DNA from: Plazaster borealis
Taxonomy: Eukaryota > Echinodermata > Asteroidea > Forcipulatida > Labidiasteridae
Assembly: GCA_021014325.1 (NCBI GenBank)
Contig: CM037471.1
Span: forward strand, 22,216,818 to 22,280,817
Reading direction: 5' to 3'
Length of the DNA: 64,000 nt
Shown here: one piece after another, positions 47,401-56,087 of the stretch
Numbering within the stretch: position 1 is the first letter of the stretch
Layout: the number at the start of each line of letters is the position of its first letter
Position numbers and translations under genes: made by a program
Notes under the pieces: model-generated
The model's database searches: none
Seen by the model: only the letters and a program-made list of their open reading frames with translations
Told to the model about the DNA's origin: nothing

Positions 47401-50400
47401 GGAAGGCGAGGAAAGATACATGTACCATTACGCCAACCCGACCACATACATGCACATACGTTATACAACATTTTAAATGGCAATAGTTGTACAAGGAAAT
47501 TCAAAAGGCAATCTCATCCACAAAAAAAGAATGACAACAAGTTTCGATATTCAAAAGTTGGAAAAACTTATACAATGCAAAGGAGTACATAACCGATGGT
47601 GCGGAAAAAAACATCCAGACTCTTTCATAAAGAGCTGACACCAATAATATATAATTTTGGGTTGAACAAAGACAAATTTACTAGAGCGGGACTTGAACCT
47701 GCGACCTCCGGATTAACGTGCCGGCGCACTAACAACTGAGTTATCTAGCCCTCATGCTGGCAGTCTCCGTATTTTGTCAATACCTTTGTTTGGGGGTGCC
47801 TGTAAGATTAGGTGGATCAGTGGCAGCTTGAGCTGGCACCAGTGGTATGCGGGATTCCTTTGTTAAAGTTTTATAGCCAACTACAAAATATTTTGGGCAG
47901 ACTAGATGATTACAAAAACACTAAGTTGTGGCATTTGGCCACAGACCCCAAGATTAAATACATAAAGGTTGGCCTACCGATAATCACCACTATTGCCAGA
48001 TCAGGTACATACATCACACAGGTGTAAAATGAAAAATACATTTTAAAGCTGAAATGGCACAGCCCAGTCACTAAATGTGAAGGGCAAAAAGGTCAACACC
48101 AGGCTGGGTTCATTACATACAAGTTCACAATACCTGGTTCAACCAGCCCTAAAAATAACAATATCTCTCTGAGGAAAAGATGATTTAAACACGAAACAAT
48201 ACTCACAGACAGCCCTAGGAAATTATCCGTTTCAAGTAAGCAGTATATGGTGCATGGCCAGAGCCATGCTCCCTGCAAAATAGATAGAAATACCCACAGA
48301 AAATACATGTTCTCTCTCTTGCTCAAAGCTAAAATCGAAAAGAGAAAGGTCCAAAGGTTGCGGACACAAACTTGTTAAAACCTTTACAGTAAATGTTCAA
48401 ATTAGAAAGTTGCACAAGGCCCAAGTAAGATTGAGGGTGCACTGGGTTATTTTAAATACATCACACAACACACAGGACCTATGACTTTACGTCCCATCTA
48501 GCCGAAGGATGAAGCAATAATGGTTAGCTGTCTTGCTTAAAGGTATCGTACACGTTTGTGAATGACTCAAAACAAATATTAGCATAAAAACTTACTTGGT
48601 AACAAGCAAAGGAGAGCTGTTGATAGTATAAAACATTGTAGGAAATGACTCCCTCTGAAGTAGTTTTTGAGAAAAAGGTAATTTCTCACTAAAATAATAA
48701 TAACTTCTTGCAAGAAGTTTTTATTCCTATCTGAAAGCACACAAATTTGTACAACAAGGGTGTTTTTCTTTCATCATTTTCTTGCAGCTTCAATGACCTA
48801 TTGAGCCCAAATTTTCACAGGCTTGTTATTTTATGCATATGTTGGGATACACCAAGTGAGAACACTGGTCTTTGACAATTTCCAAACGTGTTCAGTGCCT
48901 TTTAGGACACAAGTGTCAAGACTTGGACTTGAACCCACACTCTGCTGATCAGAAACACCAGAGCTTGAGTCCGGCGTGCTTAACCGCTCAGCCACAACAC
49001 GCCATTATCTTTACCTTTAAGCACGTGTAACCAAGATGAGCCGCTGTCAAACCAAATATCCAAAATGTCTTCACCTTTCACAAAATCCTCTGTGGAATAA
49101 CCAGACTGTGGACAGGGATGCAAAAAATAACTAATAAATAAATGGATTTGAAGAAAAATAACTTCTCTGGGTTAAAACTTACTTTAAGATGTAAGGCTCT
49201 CCAACATTCTCCAAAAAATATTTTTGTCCAAGGTACCAGTTGGTATGAGAGATCTAGTAACTGGTCACCACTGTTTGAGGTGCTAGGAGTTAGTAGGACA
49301 CTTATAAGGTTCTAAGTCATCTAGGCCCAATTTCATAGAGCTGCTTAAGCACACAAAGTAGCTAAGCACAACAAAATTATGCTTGTCAGAATGAGGTTAC
49401 CAGTAAAAACACCATGTCATATGTACCATTTGTGATTGGTTTCCTTCTCATTTTTGCTTAGCAGAAAAATGTTAAACAACATTTTCTGCCTGAGCAGCTC
49501 TATGAAATTGGGCCCTAGACTGATATAGACTACTATAGGTGCTAGGAGGCCTATCACTACTATAGGTGCTAGGAGGCCTATCACTACTATAGGTGCTAGT
49601 AGGCGTATCACTACTATAGGTGCTAGGAGGCCTATCACTACTATAGGTGCTAGGAGGCCTATCACTACTATAGGTGCTAGGAGGCCTATCACTACTAAAA
49701 GTGCTAGTAGGCCTATCACTACTATAGGTGCTAGGAGGCCTATCACTACTATAGGTGCTAGGAGGCCTATCACTACTATAGGTGCTAGGAGGCCTATCAC
49801 TACTATAGGTGCTAGGAGGCCTATCACTACTATAGGTGCTAGGAGGCCTATGCTTTAAGGATACCCATAAGTTCCAAGCTAGAGACTTGTAAACACATTT
49901 ACCAATAATTGTCAACATGTACGTAGATCTATTCTATGTTTCAACCAATCTTGTGGTTCATAACTGTTTTTATGGTTTAGCTCCAGTTTACCTGAGCCAA
50001 CTTATCATTAAGAATCCCTCATCTCGTTACAATCTTCGTAGTTCTTATGATGACACTCTCCTGGGCTACCCTTTTCGCCGTACCAAAGTTACCGTTGGGG
50101 ATAGTGCTTTTGTTAATGCTGCCCCTACCCTCTGGAATGCCCTCCCAATTAACATTAGGAGAGGTAACAGTGTTGATAACTTCAAGTCTATGTTAAAAAC
50201 TCATCTTTTCAAGTTGGCCTTTTACTGATTTTGTTGTTACTTCGTTGTATTTTATATTGGTTTTAATCTTCTTTTGATTGTGGTAAAGTTTATTGAAATT
50301 TTAATTGTTAATTTTTAAAGTAATTTTATTGCTGTTACCATTGTTCATTTTAATGTGTGTAATACCGCGTATGGTATATTTTTAAATGTATTTTCTTGTA

Positions 50401-51234
50401 TTTTTTATTAATATTTGATTGTTCAGCGCATTTGAACAATATTATATTGGAATTTGCGCTATATAAATGAATAAATTATTATTATTATAACTGTTTTACT
50501 TCATTCCAGGAACAAACGGTGCCATCTCTACAGTCGGTATCCTGTCCAGCATCGTAGGTGGGTTCATGGTTGGATGTGGTTTCTACATCGGTCTGCTCAT
50601 CTCCTTCTCTAGTCCAGTCTTCAAGACGTCCACCCCCCAGTGGCCAGTCATCTTCTTCGCTGCTATTGCTGGACTCGTTGGCTCACTCATAGATTCTCTC
50701 CTGGGGGCGCTTTTCCAATACTCAGGTTGGCTACATTTGGGTTTTTTCTGTTGACTTACCGACACATTTATATATGTCAATCCAATTGGCGTATACTGGG
50801 TGCCAGACTAGTCTGACCATTGGGTTGTGCTGTATTTGGACCGAAAATGGCGTCCAGCAACCACGTGACCGAAGAAAACTGGTCCCTTCATGTTGCAACT
50901 CTCTCAATACACAGCTTTGCCCTACACAAGTTATTCCGAAAGTTTCACAAAATAAGCCCAAAAATAAGCACAAATTTTTAGTCGTTTAAGACCCTAAAGT
51001 AGGCCAAACAAAAATGGATGATTCAGCTTTAAAGTTTGACATTTTTTTATTTTTTTTATTTCTCCAGCCTATGACCAGAGAACCCACCGTGTTGTCAGCG
51101 CCGCCTCGGCAACGACAGAGCACATCTGTGGATGGCCGATTCTAGACGGCAACGGGGTCAATGTTTTGTCTTCCCTCCTCACCTCCTTGATCATGCCAGG
51201 TATTTGCTTTGCCTGGTGGCCAGTGGTTGCTTAG
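41413..51234 (+). CDS. TMEM19: transmembrane protein 19 (DUF92 family), 6 coding exons
   Basis: Exons: 41413-41509, 42590-42703, 43882-44019, 44721-44975, 50510-50725, 51068-51234. The sum is 987 nt, 328 residues (human is 336), with every junction in the same phase and GT-AG. The protein is a multi-pass membrane protein of the DUF92 family, which includes the plant plastid enzyme VTE6; the animal function is not established. Visible: a hydrophobic helix at residues 2-26, a helix around 75-100, the conserved GDTWSSEIG at 174-182, [13 protein letters not shown] before the exon 4/5 junction, a Gly-rich helix pair in exon 5 ([34 protein letters not shown]), and a final helix ending in WWPVVA. 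The start is the first in-frame ATG; an acceptor at 41378 leaves room for another N-terminus. Intron 4 (5.5 kb) is crowded with repeats and duplicated gene pieces. Confidence 0.94.
42725..42925 (+). repeat. two tandem ~103-bp units full of CCCAACTATAGTTGGG palindromes
   Basis: The units start at 42725 and 42828. Each has TCCCAACTATA(G/T)TTGGGA, then TGAGTGTTACAGTTGGGA and GCCCAACTATAG.TGGGA. The array begins about 20 bp after the exon 2 donor of TMEM19. Confidence 0.85.
42950..43225. mobile_element. MITE family M3, partial copy, TMEM19 intron 2
   Basis: GAAACCCTGACTTGACAAAG, AGAACCTCGGCCGTGAGCC and CTGCCATGGTATGCTGGAATC match the long M3 copies. The right third is missing. Confidence 0.7.
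43359..43772. mobile_element. MITE family M4 split by an S3 SINE, TMEM19 intron 2
   Basis: The left part (43359-43490) starts CCTGGAATTTCATC and matches the copies at 2445 and 8977. The last few bases (TCTCCGTGTAATTCCAGGCC, 43753-43772) resume after the SINE. Confidence 0.78.
43491..43752 (+). mobile_element. tRNA-like SINE (family S3), nested in M4
   Basis: The head is GTCGGGTTGGTGTAGTGGTA, then GGACCTTGGTTTGAATC. The body has GCGTGGGTTTTCCCCTGG, GGAGTTTTCCTCCTACATC and TCTCTGTGGGGTTC. It ends in AAATGAAATGAAAAAATAAA, an A-rich tail. Confidence 0.8.
44027..44560 (+). repeat. three tandem ~195-bp units, TMEM19 intron 3
   Basis: The units begin near 44027, 44220 and 44420. Each has CCTGCCCA.CTGGC.CTTGCC, GGAGACTAAGTCCACAGTAC-like and AATACCAGCTGTACA. 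The copies have drifted (the second and third differ by about 8 bp in spacing). The array starts a few bases after the exon 3 donor. Confidence 0.87.
45285..45450 (+). repeat. retroelement 3' end fragment, TMEM19 intron 4
   Basis: GTATACTGTTCGAAACGTCG, AGACC and the following ACATGGTTGTACCCGCAAG, ACCATGCAAAGCTTC are shared in part with about 28910-28950, 28055-28180 and 53887-53953. The TTCGAAACGTCGAGACC phrase is common near the ends of invertebrate retroelements. The class is not resolved. Confidence 0.45.
45459..45512 (+). pseudogene. diverged copy of the TMEM19 exon 4 end and donor
   Basis: CTTTGTCCAAGATGACAGTAG then GTAGGAAAAAGCTTAGAAA parallels exon 4's CTTGTCCAAGGTGCCAGTAG and its intron start GTGAGGCTAAAGCTAGAAAC (44956-45000). 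It is short and non-coding. Confidence 0.6.
45518..45566 (+). mobile_element. SINE S2 fragment (tRNA 5' half)
   Basis: GACCGCCAACATAGGGCGATAG, CTCAGTTGGTAGAACGCCGG, then the match stops in the anticodon region. Confidence 0.65.
45825..45945 (+). mobile_element. tRNA-like SINE (family S2), TMEM19 intron 4
   Basis: The leader TTTTGACAAAATAGGGAGAC, body GGACTAGATAGCTCAGTTGG, GGTTCAAGTCCCGCTCTAGT, and tail TCAATTTGTCTTTGTTCAACC. Confidence 0.78.
46203..46560. mobile_element. TTAA-flanked MITE (family M1), copy e, TMEM19 intron 4
   Basis: TTAA lies at 46199-46202 and 46561-46564. The ends are AGGCATCGAACACGTTTGG and AAACATGTACGATACCT. It has the same AACTTCTTGCAAGAAGTT central hairpin as copy c, which suggests recent common origin. 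Confidence 0.9.
46664..47160 (-). repeat. TTTATAAGC-type retroelement, longest copy
   Basis: The minus strand ends CGGAACCGATCTGCAACTG, TTTGCGCTTTATAAGTCTC and TTATTATTATTA. The 5' side encodes a short stretch but no clear domain. Shorter 3' copies lie at 21062 and 34515. Confidence 0.6.
47228..47450 (-). mobile_element. tRNA-like SINE (family S3), minus copy, TMEM19 intron 4
   Basis: The minus strand reads GGTTGGCGTAATGGTACATG, CCCCGGTTCGAATCCTGCC, CTGCGTGGGTTTTCCCTGG and GGGGTTTCCCTCCCACATC. Confidence 0.78.
47653..47788 (-). mobile_element. tRNA-like SINE (family S2), minus copy, TMEM19 intron 4
   Basis: The complement reads GGGCTAGATAACTCAGTTG, GCGCCGGCACGTTAATCCGG, AGGTCGCAGGTTCAAGTCCC and GCTCTAGTAAATTTGTC. 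Confidence 0.78.
47800..48005 (+). other. exon-like open stretch of unknown origin
   Basis: An open frame reading [30 protein letters not shown] and [14 protein letters not shown] ends at a good donor context (AGATCAG|GTACAT). It looks protein-like rather than random, but I recognise no family. It lies on the same strand as TMEM19 and is not part of the conserved TMEM19 protein. It could be a captured exon from elsewhere, like the IARS2 piece 1 kb away. Confidence 0.35.
48218..48286 (-). other. second exon-like stretch, minus strand, 69 nt
   Basis: Read on the minus strand, TCTATTTTGCAG precedes an open [22 protein letters not shown] ending at CTGTCT|GTGAGT. Both splice signals are good and the peptide is hydrophobic with aromatic residues, like a membrane-protein exon. 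I recognise no family. Confidence 0.35.
48432..49004 (-). mobile_element. SINE S1 on minus strand, interrupted by an M1 MITE
   Basis: The distal part and conserved block lie at 48432-48540, the tRNA head at 48901-49004 (complement of GGTTCAAGTCCAAGTC and CTGAGCGGTTAAGC). The M1 element sits exactly at the TTAA of the SINE's conserved CTTAAGGACAC. Confidence 0.88.
48541..48900. mobile_element. TTAA-flanked MITE (family M1), copy f, nested in the SINE
   Basis: The ends are AGGTATCGTACACGTTTG and AAACGTGTTCAGTGCCT. The left TTAA is intact (48537-48540); the right one reads TTTA. It carries the AACTTCTTGCAAGAAGTT hairpin. Confidence 0.9.
49004..49227 (-). pseudogene. inverted copy of IARS2 intron 13 / exon 14 / donor
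   Basis: On the minus strand it reads TTTTTTGGAGAATGTTGG, AGAGCC, CATCTTAAAGTAAG, then CCCTGTCCACAG, the exon (TCTGGTTATTCCACAGAGG ... TTGACAGCGGCTCATCTTGG) and the donor GTAAAGATAA. This parallels 27740-27955 of IARS2 over about 215 bp. The frame stays open ([30 protein letters not shown]). It is immediately followed by the S1 SINE. It is one exon only, so it is not a working gene. Confidence 0.93.
49228..49321 (+). pseudogene. second diverged copy of the TMEM19 exon 4 end plus intron start
   Basis: TTGTCCAAGGTACCAGTTGG and the later TAAGGTTCTAAGTCATCTAGG parallel 44958-45055 (TTGTCCAAGGTGCCAGTAGG, then TGGGTTCTATGTCACCTGGG). It directly abuts the inverted IARS2 piece and the M2 MITE. Confidence 0.6.
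49322..49517. mobile_element. MITE family M2, complete copy, TMEM19 intron 4
   Basis: Terminal repeats GGCCCAATTTCATAGAGCTG and CAGCTCTATGAAATTGGGCC, bordered by CTA on both sides. It is about 195 bp. Confidence 0.85.
49529..49852. repeat. 27-bp minisatellite, 12 units
   Basis: The unit is ACTACTATAGGTGCTAGGAG followed by GCCTATC. Units start every 27 bases from 49529. Two units have GCTAGTAGG and one has ACTAAAAGT. The length is a multiple of three, so frames stay open on the minus strand; the repeated peptides ([18 protein letters not shown]) are by-products. Confidence 0.97.
49917..50492 (+). mobile_element. LINE 3' end, TMEM19 intron 4
   Basis: The open frame at 49917-50228 (103 codons) holds [42 protein letters not shown] and [14 protein letters not shown], the C-terminal tail typical of reverse-transcriptase proteins of L2/CR1/Rex-like elements. 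A 3' UTR follows with TTTGCGCTATATAAATGAA and a TTATTATTATT tail ending 17 bp before exon 5. It is 5'-truncated. Confidence 0.85.
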
Positions 51235-51267
51235 AGAACGCCTCGACTCATACCAACCGTAGACCCA

Positions 51268-51440
51268 GCTTAAACATGAAATGTCGCTTAACAATTTTCT
51301 GCTAAGCACAAACAAGCAGGATACCAGTCACAAAATGGTACAGTTGACATGGTATTTTGGCTGGTAACCGTATTCTGGTAAGCATAATTATTTGTGCCTA
51401 GCTACTTTTTGTGCTTAAGCAGCTCTATGAATTTGGGCCT
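51268..51440. mobile_element. MITE family M2, copy in TMEM19 3' flank
   Basis: The interior (TTTTCTGCTAAGCACAAAC, TTTTGGCTGGTAACCGTATT) and right end AGCAGCTCTATGAATTTGGG match M2. The left end is worn. It starts about 35 bp after the TMEM19 stop, so it may contribute to the 3' UTR. Confidence 0.78.
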
Positions 51441-51501
51441 TTTGTTTTTCAAATATCAAGGTGAAAAAAAAATCACAAGGGAAACTGGCTGGGTAAATTT
51501 T

Positions 51502-51507
51502 AATAAA
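51502..51507 (+). terminator. possible polyadenylation signal of TMEM19
   Basis: The first AATAAA after the stop codon lies inside an S2-like fragment (GAAACTGGCTGGGTAAATTT). The assignment is uncertain. Confidence 0.3.
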
Positions 51508-51821
51508 TTTTGGGTTTAACAAAGAAAATTTGATGTTATTGCCTTGGAAATATCTCTCAGCTCTTTAGTAGTTCTTAGTAGAAGTTGAAGGTTTATGGAA
51601 GCACCGTAGAAATTATGTTGTGTTGTGTCCATACTGATTTAATCAGTTTGCTCTGATTGGCTAAAGGATCAATGTCTGCGGGGATGTTTTCTTCTCATGT
51701 TTTTTTTTGTTTTGAACACGAACACCTTGTATTTTTGTTTTTCCTGTGTGCTCAGTTTAACATGTTGGGGGAAAATTTGTCTGGTTGGATACCCACAGAA
51801 ATTGTGCGACTTTAGGCATGG

Positions 51822-51992
51822 ACCTTATGTACATGATGTCATTTGAGTAGGGCGCCCTCGGCTAAAGATCGAAAGAGGGTTGCTTATTGGCCCATTCTGT
51901 GCGCTGTTCGTACATAAATGTTCGATTTTCATCGTGCGTCATCGTTTTACCTCTAAGATGGCGGTGCGATGATGTCAGTTCATAAGGTCTAT
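51822..51992. mobile_element. short MITE with GACCTTATG ends
   Basis: GACCTTATGTACATGATGTCA on the left and TGATGTCAGTTCATAAGGTC on the right enclose CpG-containing sequence with TTTTACCTCTAAGATGGCGG, which recurs (as its complement) at 35089-35112, just after the IARS2 poly(A) signal. Confidence 0.65.
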
Positions 51993-54160
51993 CGCTAATC
52001 AGTCACGTTATGAGCGTGTTAAATGAGGCTGGTTTGTGTGCCACTTGGCTTCATGGAGGAATATTTGAACCCTTTTTGCTGGTTCTAGAACTACTTAAAC
52101 CCTGTTGCTGATTCTAGAACTACTCATTATAGGTATCAAACATTATTGGTAAGGATTAAAACCATCATTGTTTAATTTTAGTCTGAAAGCTTACTGATTG
52201 AAAAGTTCATACTAGAACCATTATTTCATGTGAAATATTTCCCTCTGAAATGAAGTCATATTCGAGAAAACTGTATCTGAAATCCAAAAAAAAAACCGCA
52301 AAGCTGATTTCGGTTGTTACAACCAAAAGCAATGTGTTTACATGCTGAAATTGTGCATGGTTTTTCACTATTTTCTCCTGACTCACACAACGGCTTAAGC
52401 TCGAATTTTCACAGGTTTGTTATTTCATGGTTGATCACACAAAACAAGAACACTGTCTGCGACTAATTTGTCGGCTCGACCAATCCTGTATAATACCTTT
52501 AACGCGCAAGTGTGCTATAAAACTATGAAATATTTTTGCATTGTACAATAGTGCGCGCTTCTCTTGTACGCTTGCTGTAGCACTACTTCTCTTATTATCA
52601 TTTTCTGAAATATAACAACGCACTTTTGCATAGAAACCCGTGATTGATTAATGCACGTCACATGTCATGTGATATTTTGACTATCAAGTTGCGCTAATCA
52701 GTAAGAGACCTGATCAGACTCGCCCAAAACAAGTGGCAATTACAGCAAGCTTAACTTATTACGTAGAGTGGTGCTTGTCAATACGAATAACCTTGGACTT
52801 ATTTATTCACTACATTAATATATGAGGAAAGATTTAATAGTTGGCGACGATTTTTCAATGCAATTGTCGTCATCCATGATGGCCGAACAAGCTCCACCAA
52901 GATTAGCTAAATTATCTCAAACGCTTCTTAAAATTTGTGCAGAATCTATATATGCAAGAGGTGTTATAAAAGAACTATTAACTGTGTCATAATTGTGAAA
53001 TATTAGAACTACTGTCCCGCGGTGATTCATTGAACCTTCTAAAAAGCTCCAGAGTCTAACAAGGTTTTAGCCAGGATTTTGTAAAAAGGGTACCCAAATT
53101 TGCTGGAAATTTAAAAAACTGGGTGTCCAAATTGTTTACTTACAATACATTTACATGTATATGACAGATAAAACAGGGTATCCAAATTTAAAACGGGTGT
53201 CCAAAAGACACCCAGACACCCCTCTGGCTAACACTATGTCCATAGATCACCTTGAGATGTATAACTACAGACTGTGCAAGTCTCGCGCAAATCGAAAATG
53301 AGAAAGCAAGTCAAACAAATAATTTTCATTTTTTATAAAATCAAACATTCTTTTAAAATTTTATTTAGACCAAATTCTTGAAATCAAAAAAATGCCCATA
53401 ACAATCTGTTATAAATATAATTTCAATATATATTTAATACAATTAATTTGTTAAAATTAACATTGAAACAAAATTAAAACTTGGGAAGAGGGTGCTTATT
53501 TATTTTTTTTAAACACTCATTTGCCAATCTCGCCCAAATTTGTACAACCATTATATAGGTTTAATGATAACAAGAATGTCAGTTGGGCAAAATTCTTAAT
53601 TGTTTACAGGTAACCGGAAATGGAGATCAGGTTTTGGGTCTTTTTGTTGATTTGTTAAATTTATCTATTTTTCACATAATCCATATGATATGATTGAATT
53701 TTTTTAGCCAAAAAGTATGTTATTTGAAGAAACAGAATCGTGCACATGTAAAACTATTGGTTGGGACCAACTTGGTCCTGGAAGTTCGATTAAGCACTAG
53801 ACTTGCACTGTCTATTCCACTTCTTGCTGTCAATACCTGTTTGCTGTTATTCTACCAACAGTCTTCTAAATCTTAAGAAGTACACATGGTTGTACCCACA
53901 AGTTTACTATTTATAGTTACTTCTTATTTTTCCACACCATGCAAAGCTTCAAACACCACTTACTTCTAAATCTTGTTTTTTATCTCCTTAGAAGCATTGC
54001 AGGTAAACTACATTACCTGCTTACCACATTAGTGTTTGACTTCTATTACAACTGTGAAGTATTATATTTGATTTGATCTAATTGAATTGAATTTTTAAAA
54101 AAACAAATTAGTAATTTTTGAATGCACATTTAATGTAATGAAAGTAGATTTATTGTTGCT
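51993..54160. other. gene-poor stretch
   Basis: No exon was recognised. 52190-52500 has M1-like phrases (TTTTCACAGGTTTGTTATTTC at about 52410), so an old MITE may be present. 53058-53220 has a loose internal repeat of AAACTGGGTGTCCAAATT. 53887-53953 repeats the ACATGGTTGTACCC...ACCATGCAAAGC pairing seen at 28055 and 45368. Confidence 0.45.
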
Positions 54161-54163
54161 CTT

Positions 54164-54660
54164 AGGGGCTCAAAGGTCAAATTCAGTTTTGTGATGCACT
54201 CATTTTTGGATAGATAGACTCCTTATGAAAGTGGGTGGGAAAAATTACAAGTGTTTAACCTGACGTTAAAACGGTGTAAAATGTCGTTTTATTTTATACT
54301 CTGTCAGAGTGAAATTTGAAACATGGTGTCATCGGAAATCAACAACAAATGGGTCTGTACATTCCAAAGATACATTTTTGCATCAGTCAGAAGGTCTAAT
54401 TCAATGCTGTTTTGATTGAATGTCATCAAAGTCCAGGAATGAACTAAAAGTTTTCCGTACAAAAATGTACAGACCGTATACTTGAAATGTGACGTCATCG
54501 ACCGTTTTTGGATTTTGACAACAAATTGCACTTGAAGGGTATCAAACACACCATTTTAATGTGAGGTAAAAGACTTTTAATTTTTTCCACCACTTTCAAA
54601 AGGACTGTACCTATTTGAAAATGAGTGGACCACAAAATTGAATTTGACCTTAGAGCCCCT
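54164..54660. mobile_element. MITE with ~120-bp terminal inverted repeats
   Basis: The left arm starts AGGGGCTCAAAGGTCAAATTC and runs to TTAAAACGGTGT. The complement of the right arm reads AGGGGCTCTAAGGTCAAATTC to TTAAAATGGTGT. Arms are long and imperfect, and the core is about 250 bp. A fragment of the left arm lies at 28536. Confidence 0.83.
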
Positions 54661-56087
54661 CTTTTGGTCCGATATACCTTTTCAGTTTATAATTATGCAG
54701 TACTAAACAAATAACTGATGCTTATGAGTGCATTGTCGCACACGAGGTGAAGCCAAGTGAAATGGAAAAGCCAGATTTCACCCAGTGATTATATTCTGCA
54801 ATAATGCACGAACGCAATGCATTCAATATTTGGTTTTTTAACTCACACATAGATCCTTGTCATTTGAAATTGTTTTTTTTTTCACTATTAACACAAAATA
54901 GACATGGAAACTTGTCCACCCCACACTTTGAAAATTCTTTAAAAAATCCCTTCTAAACAACGTGGACAACTCCATGTAGAAGCCAACCTTTTCCACAATG
55001 ACACGACCTTGCCTCATTGGAGCGAAAGTCCAAAGCGTACTATAATTATCCATATAGGACTCCTATATTAGATTTTTGAGGCGTCACGGCTGGCAAAATA
55101 TAGGATGACACATGATGCGTGTTCCACCAATTAAATAACAAGGATCTTTGTGTGCATTATATAATGTCATTTAATGACTGAAATTTGCTGTGGTAAAAGT
55201 ATCTGAAATTCTATTACTGGTTTTTTTGTATACAGAATTTTGAGTAGAGGGCCTGAATGGCGACTTCAGAATGTCGGAGGGCAGCAGACATATCGGGTAA
55301 TTTTCCATTGTATTGAACCATTTCGCCTGACCTCATTCATGATCACCCATGATAAAACTTGGTTGCGCCATTTTGGGCGTCGCATTCCTCAGGTGTTACT
55401 GTACAGTGCGCAATGTAGGTGGCGCACCCGCGGTTAGATGCACCCAATATCGTTTCATGCAATAGCCCATGCACAAGCACCATCTTATAAATATGCTGCA
55501 ATGCATCTTGGAAAAACCGAGTACAGTTAAAAAAATAAATCAAGCTGCCAAGATGGACACCATGCTGTAGTTTACATGTAACTATGGCAGGTTTTATGGT
55601 TGTGTACCACATTGCTTCATAATAGGCATGCCATTATTCACTCAAAATCCTTTGCGCGTCAAACATGCGCATTAGAACATGCATATAGGGGCTATTTGAC
55701 TAAAAAGAAATTGCAAACCATGGGCAGACTGTAGCCGCGTTTGTGTGATGTCAACTGCAAGGTGGTCTGTATGTAGTTCTGAGCATGCTCACATTTTCAT
55801 GAACAATGGATTCACCTGTTAAGTCTGCTGCCACCTAGCATCTCTGAAAGTCTCCTATCTGCACCGATTCACCTGACGTCATCGTTACAATAATCTTGGT
55901 CCGGCCATTTTAGGAGTCAGTGTCCAAGTGTTTTATACAGTGTCAGTGGGCATTTAGGCGATGTGGCCTCTACACACGTACCATGTCTGATGTTTGCGTG
56001 CAATTTGACTCCCGCAATGGCGAGCGTGGCAGACGGTAGCCGCAAGTGATTGATAATGTCCAAATTTGAAAAGTATATTGCAGTACG
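54661..56087. other. gene-poor stretch
   Basis: No recognised exon. There are several CpG and GACGTCA motifs, and partly similar segments at about 55320-55400 and 55862-55935 (CACCTGACGTCATCG; GCCATTTT.GG). Short open frames here look random. Confidence 0.4.

Noticed and set aside
49417..49918. 136- and 148-codon minus-strand frames with 9-residue repeats
   Set aside because: They exist only because the minisatellite unit is 27 bp, a multiple of three.
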